A stretch of 64,000 nt of DNA from Xiphydria camelus (lineage: Eukaryota; Arthropoda; Insecta; Hymenoptera; Xiphydriidae): the NCBI GenBank assembly GCA_963678675.1, contig OY783193.1:31587082-31651081 (forward strand), read 5' to 3'. This document shows positions 13,101 through 26,444 of this stretch, piece after piece. How positions within the stretch are numbered: position 1 is the first letter of the stretch; each line of letters begins with the position of its first letter. A program made the position numbers and the translations under genes. The notes under the pieces are model-generated. The model searched no databases, was not told the DNA's origin, and saw nothing but the letters and a program-made list of their open reading frames with translations.

Positions 13101-16100
13101 TATTTGAAATACAGGAAATAGAAAATCTTTTTCCGTGACATGAGTAAAGACCAATGTTTGTATGATATTTACATGCTATATCTTGCAAAATGAAATATTA
13201 TCACTTATCATATATTCATAGAAATGTACAGTGTGTTATGTACTCCTTAAACTCTACATCTTTATAACTATAAATCCTAGCCGCCGCCTTAGAAGCAGGC
13301 AATCAACTATTATCAGCTGTCTACATGATTCATGTATTAAATTGATAATACTCGATTCTCTCGTTAACCCTGTTTTAGTGAATTTTCGCAGCCGAATTTA
13401 GAAACTATATACATGCAATATTTTCCGTATTTTTCTTATAGCAAAGCGTCAAAGATACTTGTCCTTTTGCTGACAAGTTACAGTAAAGTCCAATGTTTTA
13501 CGGAAACTTGCTAGCAAGATAGCAGTAATATGTGACATCTTACCATAGGAGACATACAAAATGCGCACTTTTTGATTAAGGAATTCAATATCTACTTTGA
13601 AAGAAACTAAAGCACATTGCAACTACAGAAAACATGAATTGTGACGTTCCGATTATTTCCTCGACGTATTCACCTTCGTCTTACATGCTTAAAAATATCC
13701 ATGGCAAAAGTACCCTTTCGAATTTACAGGAAACAATCCCTCCACGAGCGACCCACGCGTTGTCACCCACTGCACCTTAATGTGAGATATATTAACGTGT
13801 ATACCAGGTCCAAGCAGCAAGTGACCTTGCTAATACTAACTATAGCATTCTTCTGAGTCACAAGACTAATATTGATTATTTTCCACAAGCGTATATCTGT
13901 GTGGTCAGTGTATGTTTATTTCGCATAGGTGCGCCGATGTAGGATCACTATCAATGCTTTTGTAGCATAAGGTGTTAATATTATGTTAATATGATTCAGC
14001 TCGAATCATTATCAATCCATGTAAATTCCACTGCCTTAAACTTACAGAATAACTTCAAATGTTGTCCGCAAAAGAGCATACTTTTATGAAACACACTGAT
14101 GTATTCGGTGGTACTATCGGTATCTCTTAATGTTCAGGGCGGAATTTAAAATACATGTACAAGTAGTGTACTTACGCTTGAATAGTACCTCTTCGGACGA
14201 GTAACATCATCGTGGTCAAGATTCCGAGGAAAAGTATTCCAAACACCACCCCGATAACTAAACCGACGTTTAATTCTGCATCTATACCATTGAGATGTAA
14301 GAAGTGACGCACAGATTGCACCTATATAAGTATCTTTTACAGAAGCTTAAGCAATTAGCAAGAGTTCATAAAACACGTTATTAGAATTCAATGAAATTAC
14401 TCTGTGTGTGTTCTGAGTAAAGAGAATATGAATTTCTGTATAAAGTGCTTCAAATACCGACCTGTTTTTACTACAAAGAAGGGAGAATCTGCATATCCAC
14501 CGTTTGTAAACGCGCGCATTCTAACGTGATAAGTCGTGCCAGGTTTAAGGGGACCATTGCAGTACAACGTAAAGGGTCCAGAAAGTTCTTTGCAGTCACT
14601 ATCCCCGCCGAGCAAATACCTTACAGCTTTTATGGTGCCGTAATCAACAACACTCGAGTTTGCTGGAATATCGTAAAAGAATTTATCAACGTTTATTTTG
14701 AAAAAGAAATCACGCGGCATACAGATACTGTCAATTATTTGAATTAAATGATATGGATGACTCACTATCGTTAGGATTCCAGTGTGGTATAGTTGCCTGG
14801 TAAGGTATTTTAAAGTCATGTAATACAGCATCTTGCCAAGTGAAAACATTCGGCCAGGCACCACTTTTTATATCGAATCGCAAACTGTAGGCATCATTGT
14901 ACTCCTCTTCCGCTATCATAATTGCATAATAATGAATATCGCCGTTTATATTTGGGAACAAGGGAAGCAAAATGGCAGCCTCGGTTGTACTTTTGCGTGC
15001 CTTGTACGGATCTATTTTAATTGACTCTATATAACTATTATTTGGTAGAGCAGGAACTGAAAAAAAGGATATATACATTATCCGTGTGATGTTAACGAGA
15101 TGTAAGGGAAATTGGATTAATGATTCTTAGATGTATTTCCCTTTAACAATCATTTATAACATATCCCTTGACGATTCTAACAAGGAAACCGTCCCAGGTG
15201 TACTTCGCGGATTTCGTTCATTCTGATATATGTTATTCTACATCAAAATCTAAGAGAATCGTATTTTTTTTATGTGCGGAAAAACATTTCTAGGAGGTGA
15301 AATTAACCCTCAAAGTTGACAACTCCTAGGAATGAGTGCTGGTTTTCAAATACTTGCAATTGATCTTTTGAAATGAAACCAAGTGGATAATAATCTACAT
15401 AAAAAATTATGAAAAATGCAATTTACTACATTTCGTTACGGTAATTAATAAAAAAATTATAAGGGTTTGAAATTCGCCAAATTACTGTAAAATTTCAACC
15501 CTTATAATTTCTTCATTAATTACCCTAACGAAATATAGTAAATTGCATTTTTCATCATTTTTTATGTAATTATTATCCATTTGGTTTCATTTCAAAAGAT
15601 CAATTGCAAGTATGTGAAAACCAGTACTCATTCCTAGGAGTTGTCAACTATGTCAACTTCATTTCACCCTCTAGAAATGTTTTTCACACATAAAAAAATA
15701 CGTATCTCTTAGATTTTGATATAGAATAACATATATCAGAATGAACGAAATCGGTGAGGTACACCTGGGACGGTTTCCTTGTAAGAAAAATGCAGCAAAA
15801 ACATTAATCAGTAGTAAGTAAATTAATATAATGTGTAAAGAAAAATGTTACTTACTTCCTGCAGGATATAATACCGCGAGATCAGTCGAACTGCCCAACT
15901 GGTGAACTCCCATCACTTTTACGTAGACTTTAAAAATGTAATGATACTCTGCGTATAATTCTCCTAAGTCAATCGTAAATGTCTTGTTGTTGCTAAGGTC
16001 TGTTGTTACATTCTTGATTTTGTAAAATGAATGATCCGCGTATCCGTCCCTTGTACCGTTTACAGCTACGTAGAAAAAATCAATTTCTCCATTTAAAGAG

Positions 16101-19100
16101 CAAGGTAATCCCCAGGATAAGGTATTTTCCAAAACATTAGGATCGTCCGATCTGGTTGTATTCACGTAATTAAGAAACGACACGTTTTCTGGAACTAGAA
16201 GAAATATATTTTAATATAAAGGCAGCATTTTATGCGAATGGCGAATATAGATTCCTAGTAATTCATCTTATTAGATGTACAACTTTGCTTCCGCCGTTTT
16301 CCGCTAAAACCTATAGGAAAAACGGCGGAAGCAAAGTTGTACACCTAATAAATTTACTGTAATTATCGTACCTCCAGGCTCGCTTAGAAACACAATGATA
16401 TCACTGTATTCTCCCCAACCAGCTCCAGTTCTTGCCCGAATTGTTGCTGTATAATTTGAATAATATTGCCCATTCGAATATACGTAACTAGTCGACGCAC
16501 TGTCAATATGAGAAATATTATCTCTCGTCCAGGTGTTTTCTGGACACCAATCCGGTATCAGGAATACAGGATTCCAATTGAGAATGATCTCATAGTTGCC
16601 CAGATAGCCTGGCAAATATTGCGGTTCTGTCCAGGTAAATATAAAGTCACTGTTGACGATTTTAGGTGCGATGAGTGTAGGTGACGATGGTACTAAAATA
16701 AAATTTGAAATTTTACTATAATTATCCTGAAATATCTTTCATTCTAACTGGATCCAACTAATGGACGATGCCCCCACTGATATGATTTCAGTTTATTTTT
16801 TTGCATACACAATATCTAAAACAAACATAGGTCTTACTGTCTTCAGCAGTTTTAACGATCACAGCAGTTCCTAGTTGGCTTGATCCTGCCGAGTTAACAG
16901 TAATTCCCCTGCAACTATACGTTGTGAAAGGACTAAGCTCATACACTATTACATTAACAATTACATCAGTGCTCGGCGATAAAGAGTCTTCAGATTGTCC
17001 GTTAGTGAGTGTGTAACCATGACCGTCGCTTGATATATAATTGCAATACGTAAGGACAGATTTTAAGGTACAGTTATTCATGTTATTTGCCACACTCCAG
17101 GTTAACGTTATGCTATTGATCGTGACCAATGGATCGTATACAGTTGGCACGGGTGGATCTGTTACTGTAAATTAAAACAACATCAGATATATTGTCAATA
17201 TTTCTCTCCGTTCAAATAATAACACTAGTCAAAAAAAAATATCAGGATTAAAACTAAATGGATTACGTAGATCTTGAGTTACTAATTCCAAATCTTCTTT
17301 CCATTTTACTCTAATCTGTCATATTTTTGAGAAATAAATAAGGTGAAAGCCATAAAAATCAAGTTTTAGGGCATTTCTTACTTAATTTTTCCAAAAAAAC
17401 TTGACGCGCGCTGCTTACGAATTCAAATTCCACATCACAAAATCTATAAAAAGCATCGATTAAGACAATCAAAAGACTCATGTGCTAGATAGTTTGTGCT
17501 TGCGGATTTGAATTTAGCATACAAAAATTGATAATAAACACACACACATTAATTGTATTTCGCAATGCAATTAAGTTCAAAGAAATAGACCATAATATCT
17601 TATTGCATTGCGCATATTTCCAACAAATCTGATCCAAATTAAATCAAAATTTGTGGTATTACACATTACAATCAATGGCCATTATAGATTTTTTGAAACT
17701 GAATTCAGTTTCATAAGCAAAAAAGTGCCTAGTAATTAAACTTTTTAAAAGAGAAAGGTGCCTGCAGGGTGACTACGGAAATAGGACCATACTCTTCCAA
17801 CCCTGGAAAAAATTGCGGATTTGGGGATTGCGGCTTGATAAGACCGTGTAACCTGCCGTATTGAAAATAAATACAGTTCCATATTATGGTATTAATACGT
17901 ACTCTCTGTCGTGCCAGATTAAGCTTGAATTCTAATACGCCAAAATGAGGGTTTAAGGCCCGGTTGTACAACATGCCGATATACTGCCCGATAGTGTTAT
18001 CCTGCCGACAAGTCCGCTTTTGACGTATTTTGACTATAGCGTAAAGCGGACTTGTCGGTAGGAATAACACTCTATCGGCATGTTGTACAACCGGCCCTAA
18101 GACGAATACGGCAAAGTACATATTAAAGTCTTATAGAACTGTATTTATTTTCAGTATGCCGAATTATGTCTTTATCGAGTCACAAACCGCCAACCTATCA
18201 ATCCGCAATTCTTTCAAGGGAGGTTTTGCGGACCAATTCTTCAAAAATTTCCCTGTCATTTCACATATAGAGGAAAGAGTAATAGTATGGGTTATCATAT
18301 TTTTTAGGTATAACTTTCTAAACAAAAACTTCAAATGCAATGGCTTTTATCGAAAATAGCATAGATACATTGAAGTAAAATTCTATCATTGGCATATCCG
18401 TTTCCTCTTATTTAATGCACTTGTTATCGGAGGGTGTCAATTACTGTTTCCAATCACTGTATCGTCTACCCTATAGTGGTTCGAAGTTCGGGGAGCCATC
18501 TCTGTAAAATCTCGCGTAAGGAGAAGGCTCTTCGATCTTAGGTTCATGTTCCAAACCAGCCGTACAGTTTTATCAAAATAATGCGACTTTTAAAAAGTAA
18601 TATTTTAATTTTCCCAATCGCAATCTGAAATTCCCTGACTTTTTCTGGTTTTTTCCTTGACATTTTCCAGTTTTTCTGGTCTGTAACCATCCTGTGTCCA
18701 TTATATGCGAGCAGCATCGTACTCATCTCATTGAAAAATAACTTATATTTGTTCGAACTTTGTTGCATTGTAAAATGTAATGGATGCTAATTATAGATTT
18801 ATTGATGCCAAATTCGAATCCGTAAGCAAAATCCGGATAACATGTGACAGTTTTGAGAGAAAAGATGTTAAAAACCCCCTAAATCATGATTTTTACTTCA
18901 TTTTCCTTTAAAATATGAGGTGCCAGAGTAAAAAGGAAGAAATTCCTAATGATAAAAAAGACTTCATTTTGTAGACCTGTGTAATCGTTCGCGATATTCG
19001 TTACCCCCTTCGAAGGTTGCTGTTATTTGCTTACTGGATGGAGCTGTTGTTTGCCCGACAGAAGAGAAATCACCATCTCCGCTATATAAACCAACGGGTG

Positions 19101-20662
19101 TAACTTGAACAGTATATGATCCACAAGCACGTAGTCCAGTTATCACAAGACGTGTTTTGCGGGTTCTCTCTGTAGTTGTATCCCACACAGTTACGCGGTA
19201 TTCTTTAATACAAGTAGCACCTCTGGATGGCGGCTCCCAAGTAACGATTAAAGAAAATTCTCCTGGTTCCGCTGCCAGTGATAATGGCATGGTAGGACCT
19301 ATCAAAGCAATAGATGATTATGTAGCCTCAATGATGCGACTGTTTATCAAAATATTCTATATCATACTTACTTAGATACGACGTTGTATTACAAATACTA
19401 ACTCCTTCGGATTTCCCGCCCTCTCCAACTGCTATGACCGTGAATATGTAACTCACGCATGGATTAAGGGCTGTCACGTTGTAATTTGTATATGAGGTGT
19501 TGAGTGTGGTCACTAACTTATTACTATCCTCCTCGTAGAATACTTGTATAATATAAATAGTCACGCATGACGGGTTAATACCTGGCGTATCCCACGATAG
19601 ATACACCCAAAGCGTACCAGGGCTTGCAGCCAAATTCGAAACTTCTCCCGGTCCTAAAAGCAGTATAATATGGAGCAATTGCAACTTAACACGTTGACTG
19701 CGTTATCGGTCGTCGGGGACCGATAGCGACGTTCCGTTCAGATACTCAATTTTTTGTTACCGCAGTCAAGGCGTTAAAAAAAATCGAATTTTTTGTATCC
19801 CTGTGTACATTGTACCGAAAATCGAACTTACTGCTATTCGCGGTAGTTTGATTCTTTTTAACTCCCGTGCCGTTTCTTCCTGAAGTACTTTCGGGTATCA
19901 CCTCGACGGTGTACGTGGTGCAGGCCTTGAGTTCCGTCAAAGTAACGTGTGTGTTGTTTGTTGCACAAGACGTTGTCGTTGTTGTTTCAGTAGTATCGAA
20001 ATAGGCATTGATGTGATATTTGGAAACGCAAGACTCTTCCGTAGGTGGATCCCATGACACATTTAAAGAATACTCGGAAACGTTCTCGACCACCAAGTTT
20101 TGAACGCTCGACATCGCTGTGAAGAATCGACTTTTAGTTCAACAACATTATATTCCACGCGATAATAAATTATAATCACACGTACTATTCGATCCACCAT
20201 ACATCCCTTTTCCATCTAGTACCCAAAATTACAACAAAAGTTATGAGTCAACGTACATTCGCAATCGAAGTCCACGTAGTCGTCGTCTGTTTGATAGTCA
20301 GACGAATTATCAGGATGGCTTGTACTGTTTCCACCGTTATACACCGATTTAGTGCTCTCGGTATCGCTGCTTCCAATTGTGGAGCTCTGTCCATTCTCCT
20401 GCGAATCGTCATTTGGCGTAGACACAAGTGTTGTGGATAATTCCGTGGCAATATCATTTGGACCATTGTCGACGATCCACGTATTGTACGCTGCATTTTC
20501 TGATAGCGTGATCTCTGTTTCTGTAACGTAATCTCGCTTGGTATCGTCAATGTCATTTTCGCTGAAGATTGGTGTACTCTTAGATCTTAAGCTCGTGTTT
20601 CCAGAAACGTAGGAGATGTGGAGAACATATAGCAGTACTTGTAATCGTTTCTGCCGTATCAT
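10112..20662 (-). CDS. Receptor-type tyrosine-protein phosphatase, FN3-rich, single catalytic domain (R3-like; Ptp10D/Ptp52F group)
   Basis: Type I membrane phosphotyrosine phosphatase. Start ATG 20662: signal peptide ([17 protein letters not shown]), then a Ser/Thr-rich stalk (20257-20662). Fibronectin-III-like exons: 19832-20116, 19372-19653, 19035-19298, 16838-17164, 16372-16692, 15856-16194, 14766-15056 and about 14472-14729. Membrane span [17 protein letters not shown] in 14176-14321. Catalytic exons: 12852-13078, 12674-12750, 12399-12533, 12118-12240, 11854-12005, 11619-11754, 11326-11392. Active-site features: [14 protein letters not shown] loop in [10 protein letters not shown], signature [10 protein letters not shown] with its Ser codon split across a splice. 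Extracellular introns are mostly phase 1, as in the family. Tail exons 11174-11242, 10637-10738 and 10112-10311 give about 1,400 residues; read-through of the first tail exon stops at 11166. The junction near 14730-14766 does not resolve cleanly. Exact orthology (Ptp10D or Ptp52F) not decided. Confidence 0.88.
10494..10522. repeat. Mini palindrome with TTAACACG ends
   Basis: TTTAACACGTGGTGCTCAACGTGTTAAA reads as a near-perfect short palindrome (stated in two halves: TTTAACACGT and AACGTGTTAAA around a short loop). Its ends match the larger elements at 19686 and 38877. It lies in a tail intron of the phosphatase gene. Confidence 0.5.
15181..15781. mobile_element. Palindromic MITE with TAA target duplication (PIF/Harbinger-like)
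   Basis: About 600 bp that folds back on itself end to end. Ends CAAGGAAACCGTCCCAGGTG and its complement, flanked by TAA on both sides (15178-15180, 15782-15784). No ORF. Sits in the intron between two fibronectin exons of the phosphatase. The class is inferred from the 3-bp TAA duplication. Confidence 0.8.
16271..16348. mobile_element. Hairpin MITE with mariner-type ends
   Basis: TTAGATGTACAACTTTGCTT at the left and the inverted equivalent ending AGTTGTACACCTAA at the right, with TA on both sides. The ends resemble classic mariner inverted repeats (YYAGGTGTACAA). Only 78 bp, mostly stem. Intronic in the phosphatase gene. Confidence 0.75.
17957..18097. mobile_element. Short palindromic MITE with TAA target duplication
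   Basis: GGCCCGGTTGTACAACATGC at the left is repeated inverted at the right (ends CAACCGGCCC); TAA sits at 17954-17956 and 18098-18100. The arms also contain the inverted pair GACAAGTCCGCTTT / AAAGCGGACTTGTC. PIF/Harbinger-like by ends and target duplication. Lies in the long intron between the third and fourth fibronectin exons. Confidence 0.8.
19686..19777. mobile_element. TTAACACGTTGACTGCG hairpin element
   Basis: Left end TTAACACGTTGACTGCG and right end CGCAGTCAAGGCGTTAA are inverted copies; TTAA is at both termini. Internal hairpin TATCGGTCGTCGGGGACCGATA. Same family as 38877-38956. In the intron after the first fibronectin exon. Confidence 0.65.
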
Positions 20663-22494
20663 GATCGATGTACATTAAGTTCTGAAATAATGTGATTCGA
20701 ATATAGATAAAGGTTGTTTGAAGAAAAATTATCAGGGAAGAGGAAAGGGGCAGTAATTTTATCGCACATTCCTACAAATTTGTATATCCTTCAAAATGTT
20801 AGTCGATCAGTGAAAGTTGGATGGTCCGTTCGGATGGTATCACTTGGCTTTATCGGGTGTTTGGATTATCTCTAAAGCGTTATATCAAAGTAGTCCGCTA
20901 AATGAAAGTACAAGTTTAACTAGCATAAAGTGATGATGATCGTATGTACACCGTAGAAAGGCATAATCGATCCATAACACTGCCAAAGTTTAAGAGCTTT
21001 TCTTAGCTAATATTTGTCTGTAGTAGCGATACTGTACAAATTTTTGCACTTTCAGTAGAAAAGTACATTGGTCCTAACATATTGTATTGAAAAGACTTCA
21101 ATCAGTGTTTCGCTCTACCGGTCTATTATGATAAAAATGTAACTAGTCTGTTAAATAAATGTTGCGACCACGAAATCTACAGTGCGTCATCGTGTTATCG
21201 GCTATAGGTATACATATATGATTGTAGGCGGTCTGCAACGATATCGACAACCAAGAGCTTCCGCGATCGAATATTCGCAAACAGAAGAGAGCACTTAATA
21301 GCGTGCATGATAAGCATTCTGTATTTATATTTCATAGAAACACTCAAAACTTTTTAAGCCCTTGATGCAAGATTCGACTGCTCTGGGAGTGGTCGTGCGA
21401 TTTCCACATCCACTTCAAATCGACGCAAAACGGTGCCATGTATGTATGCGATACCATCTCATCTACTCTCCTTGAAGTGTAAACAATTCTATAAATCGAT
21501 TATTTCAATATAGATAATGTTGATGCCATAATTATATCTATGTAAGGCCAACCCTGAAGTTTAAAATCGTTAATAACCGACCTCCAATCTTCGACTAAAT
21601 GAACATTCATCGTTTACATACCTATAGAAATTTAACGAAACGATATAATTATTATTTACAATCGGTAGAAACTATCTATAAGTAGCACTCGCTTCTGGGT
21701 GTTTCGTTTTCCATAAAGAAGTAGCTGGAAAGTTCTTTTTTAGACGGGTCGCGGATGAACGCCACTGAAGATTACCGAGCATTAAATTAAACAGAGCAAA
21801 AGTTAGAGCTCTGAGAACAGGAGTTAAGATCTCTATCATATTACATTTATTATCGCTTCCGAAATGAAAGGAGGAAATATATTTTTGACTCCCAGTTCGC
21901 AATTCGTTTGCATCTAATTGTCTGAAAGATCTTGGTTCATATTTTTTTTATCGGTATAATTGGATAGAATTCAAAAACAGTCAACGGTTATCCTACGAAA
22001 CCGCTCCGTACAGTAAATTAATCGCTGCATGGACTAGTTACTTCAGGGACGACTGACTTAAGTCGCGTGTTAAGGCTGGATGATGACACTCAAACTTGAA
22101 CTTAATCTAATCTATGTAATATCTGATAGAAACTTAACGTTTTCAACCATTGGCAATCGAATCTGATTTTATTTGAAATAGAATGTGAACAGTATATGTA
22201 CTCAAGCAAATTCCAATGGATACACGTAACAGAGATCATTTTATGGATTGCAATAAAATTGAATCATTGATCACAGGTCAGGCCTTGAGCCACCAGTAAG
22301 ACTTTCTAGTAAGTAAGAGAGATTACGAATCATCGAAATATCGATTGAAATAACGAATCGTTTTATCACCTTGCAGGGATTCAACTAAATCCCTTCTCCC
22401 AGATTATCTTGTAGCTCTTTTTGCGACTTAAGAAAATAAGTAAAACATTGTATCCATGTAGTAATTTTACTTTAAAATTTCTCCAGTTTTTATG
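20663..22494. other. Upstream region of the receptor phosphatase
   Basis: No protein-coding signal recognised; expected to hold 5' UTR exon(s) and the promoter of the minus-strand phosphatase, which cannot be placed by eye. Confidence 0.4.
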
Positions 22495-22678
22495 GATATG
22501 AAGGGTTTCTTTCAAAAACAACATTAATCAAAAACGCCAATCCATGTAGTATTGGTAATAATGCCTACTCTTTCGTTGTATCTAGCTGTGTAGTGGTGCC
22601 TAATCGTTCATTATATTATAATACTATAGGGATTGGCGTTTTTGATAAATGTTATTTTTTAAAGAAACCCTTCATATC
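22495..22678. repeat. Inverted-repeat MITE
   Basis: GATATGAAGGGTTTCTTTCA with following bases to CGCCAATCC (22495-22543) recurs inverted at 22630-22678, around an 86 bp loop. No target duplication that I can define. Confidence 0.65.
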
Positions 22679-24510
22679 GTTTATTTCTAGAGGTAGGTAA
22701 ATATTTACAAAATGCATTCCCATGGTGCACGATGAACGTGCATATAATCAGATACATACAGTTCTTTCTGAAACGGTACGACGCTCTTCCAGTGATATCC
22801 TTTCGAATAAAAAGCATCGTCCCTGAATATTCGAATCGCGTTCCAGGTTTTTAGAGTTTCGACGATTCTTCCTTCCAATTTCATTTCTCGAACGGGACAA
22901 GAGTCTTCACATTTCCACGTTGTCCAGAATCTTTACAGGTCTTTCATAACTAATACACTTCTTGTACGGCGCGAAAGCGCGCGGATATACTCGTTATCAC
23001 ATCTAAAGCGTAACAATAGTAATAACAGGTAAAACTCGAAGGCACGCGAGCAACTAAAGAAAAAATAAATAAAAGAATGCACACGTCGAACGATCAATGG
23101 AGTAAACTGGAACTTGTAACGACCACCATCTAGCATATACTGTCAGCTTCCCGGCCCGTCCCTTCCGACCGACGATATCACTGATAACGTAAAAGTCCAC
23201 TCTAGGCTCTCACTTAACGTGCCACGCACTATCAGTAGCACTTTATTAGTATTATGCGATAAATATTAGACCACCCTGCGAGCAACCGATCCTCTTTACG
23301 ACCTCGGTAAGGACATTAACATAGAGAGCCTTCAAAAATGAAGATACTATTTCGCACTTATTGTTAGAAATTTCTATTAAAAACTGATGGACAAGTACGT
23401 GCATGCTTAAATTTGTGAATTAACTGACAATGCCATGTCGGACGAAAACATCAGGGACATCCGCATCCTTATCAACTGGAATACGTGATTTGAACATGCA
23501 TATAATGAAAGCCAGTACTTTGCTCAAAATTAGTTTCATGCAGTTCAAGTGTTTCGTCGAAATGGAAGAGACTTTGCTCGACCCCAAATTTCAATGCAAT
23601 CATACATTTCTTTCCTTATTTACAGATACCAACATTCCACGTACAAACTGCCGATGGATACGAATAATATAAATGTTCTATTTCCTCACCCTATGGTCTT
23701 GTGAAAAAAATCTTTCTGCACACTGTTCCTGTATTTCAATTAATTCCGTAGAGAAAACGTCTCAGTTCTCTCCTTCATTGCGTCCAAGGTTTCCGTATAC
23801 TCGGTGTTATTCACTGCTTGTTTCTTCAAGTCTTCTGAGAGAAATATACTTCAGTAACCTGTTAAGATATTCGAAATACACTCAATTACTTATCTCTATA
23901 ATATTACCAATTTAACGATACTTATTAAATGCAACTATACGTGGTGTTGGTGACGAGTGATGGCACGATGCACAGAGACTTCAAGCACGGGTAATAACTG
24001 CTGGCAGGGCAGAATACGAGACACCACGTGCTTCTTCAAAGCAGGATGTGCATAAGAAAACCCCCTCAAAGACAGATGTTTAAAAATAGCATTCTTACGG
24101 TTTTTAGCTCAGCACTATACGTCGTTAGGATTTGGAAGAGACTATATGGGTGCTTAACATTTAATGTTGCACCGCCCCTAAAAGACCTGATTCTCGTATA
24201 CGCTCCCGGTACTTTTAATTTAACAGTTATAAAATATAACATTAACGCACTACTACGCTGTACAATTAATATTTCAATCGAGATTGAATACTAAAAGAAT
24301 CTAACTTTTTCAATCTTCTGCGACTACGTATTCCAAAGATTTTCGGTCGGTTCAAATACAGCCATATTTTGGATATGCCCAATTTCAGTATTTTTAAATT
24401 TGTAGGTATAGGAAAATGAAGGACTATAGTACCATACATACTGACCCAGTGCAAACATTCATTAATTTGTAAACGTTTTATAAGTAAGATATTTGGTTAA
24501 AGAAAATATA
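22679..24510. other. Non-coding spacer
   Basis: Only short ORFs without family resemblance (for example 23430-23672 and 23673-23915 on the plus strand, 24028-24294). I see no conserved gene, RNA or repeat here. Confidence 0.4.
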
Positions 24511-25616
24511 CCCAGGTAACAAAACGTGCAGAAGCAACCCAGGAGCAATCGTGTATCAGCAAATGTTGCAGTCATATTGTCGTGAATATGCGGAAATCAA
24601 ATTATCATCGTAGCTTATTAGTAGCAAAATGATAGCAACAATTGCTAGCTTTAAATGTTAGCATGTGAGATAGTAGCAAATGTGCAGCAATAGTTTTCTC
24701 GCTTTGTTCATTGCGATAGTATCCGCATAATGACGGCCAAATTGCATCAACGATTCCTGCTGTTTCCGATCTCATAAGTGCGCTTTCACATGAAACCGAT
24801 GATCGGTCGCAACTGATCATCAGTTCTATTTAAATGCTGTCACATGAGACGTATGGTCAGTCATCAATATGTATCTGGAAAGTGAAGAGCATCGCGTCGT
24901 TGTCGCTTTGTGCGTCAAAAGGTTGACAGAGAGGCGAAAAAAAAATCGGAAAATTGACAACGCTCTTCCTCCATACGCGACCGATGATCTTCTTGCATGT
25001 GAACAGCTTCGTTTGTTGAATGGCCCTTACGACAAACCGACGATCGGACACGGCACGGGCCGACCGATGGCCCAAGCGTTTTTAATCGGTCGACCGACGG
25101 TACGCATTCATGTGAAAGCTATATTTGAAATAATGGACCCTCCTGATCGTCAGCGCTGATCATCGGTCCCATGTGAAAGCGCACTAATCATTTCGTTGGA
25201 ATATTTTTCCATACGAGCAATTGTTTCTTTCGATCTGACTTCCATGCAGCGAGACTGCATATTGGGAGAAATAATTGTTTACGTTGAAGAAAAATGTTCT
25301 CATATTGTAAAACAAATTCCATTACGCTCCATGATTCACTTACATTTTATTATCAGTGTAAGTACAGTATTATGAAGGATAATATTTTCTAGCTCTGAAG
25401 ATCCACAATTGAATAATTTTATGGCAACAGTTAATATAAAATTGCTGTAATATTGTTGCAAAGTTTGCTTGCGACATTGCAGTGATGTTGCTGTCAACGG
25501 TTTTCGTCTCCTTTTGCTAGCAATATTAAAGCAAATGAGGACACACTTTGTTGACAATGTGATAGCAACAGTTTTCAGTAATTCAATGGCAAGTTGCTGG
25601 CAGAATGTTACCTGGG
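24511..25616. mobile_element. 1.1 kb non-autonomous TIR element, CCCAGGTAACA ends, TA target duplication
   Basis: Ends CCCAGGTAACA and TGTTACCTGGG, each abutting TA. Both subterminal regions are crowded with short GCAAC/GTTGC and TAGCAA motifs (24530-24700 and 25430-25605). No transposase. The ends resemble those of the ACGTC family at 53185-57471 (CCCAGGTAGCAC). Contains a second, separate inverted-repeat element at 24777-25185. Confidence 0.7.
24777..25185. mobile_element. Nested inverted-repeat element, AGTGCGCTTTCACATG ends
   Basis: AGTGCGCTTTCACATGAAAC (24777) and its inverted counterpart ending CATGTGAAAGCGCACT (25185) bound a 0.4 kb element inside the 24511-25616 element. Inner copies of CGATGATCGG and TCACATGAGACG occur. 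The 96-codon ORF (24869-25159) has no recognisable family. Confidence 0.65.
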
Positions 25617-26444
25617 TACTAATAAGCTGCTTCTTAATTATAATACCTTCATGCTAATGGGATGTAGAATTGTATCCTCTTTCAGTGAGGCCAAAGAATT
25701 CGTTTGACATCTGGCATTAAAGTGTTTTATATAGTTTCACATGGTACACAAGGATATTGCGGCTGAAATTCCGGCTTTTTCCTAGAGAAAAACCTCGTGC
25801 AAAGGCGTAAAATCCTAGAATTTACTTTAAATTATTGTTTTTTATTGATATGGTGGTGATGAATGAATCTCTACCTCTTTCTAATCTTCTAAACTAAATT
25901 GAGATGGTAATTGGCACCGTTCAATGAAAAATGAGTCTATTAGAGAACTAGAGATATAATATGAATAACAGCGTACCAGTTAACCCGCGAAATTGAGTGT
26001 AACAAATATCCTGTCATGTAAAGATTCACAAATACTCGTACAATGGGCTAAAAAAATTGAAATATTTAATATAATAATGTAAAAGTATTCATGCTTTGTA
26101 CAATGATCGCAAATGTATGAGGGTAATGCGAGAAGAAAGTGATGTGTTTAACTTTTCAGCCATTAATTTAATCTGAAACTTTCAGCGATAAAACTGTTCA
26201 CGTCTTAAAAACAGGATCTTTATTATTCCTTTTTATTATTATATTTAAATTCAAAGTGCAAACAGATGCTGAAATTAGGCTAAGTTCTCAAGAAATTCTA
26301 TTAATAAATTGTATATCTGTATAGGTATGTTCACTGCTTTATATACCTGTATGCACGTGAGAAAGAAATTGGGAAAATAAGCTATTCAATTAAACTAAGT
26401 ATTTTATATAGAATTAATTTCTTTTCTTCCTTTTATTAAGCTCT
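25617..26444. other. AT-rich spacer before RpL10Ab 3' end
   Basis: Nothing recognised. The last part would be the RpL10Ab 3' UTR. Confidence 0.4.

Noticed and set aside
20243..20556. ORFs overlapping the phosphatase first exon (plus-strand 20243-20440, minus-strand alternative frame 20248-20556)
   Set aside because: Shadows of the real coding frame, with no family resemblance.
24869..25159. 96-codon ORF (MYLESEEHRVVVALCVKRL...)
   Set aside because: Inside a nested inverted-repeat element with an opposite-strand ORF across it; no known family, though a remnant of a transposase-associated protein cannot be excluded.
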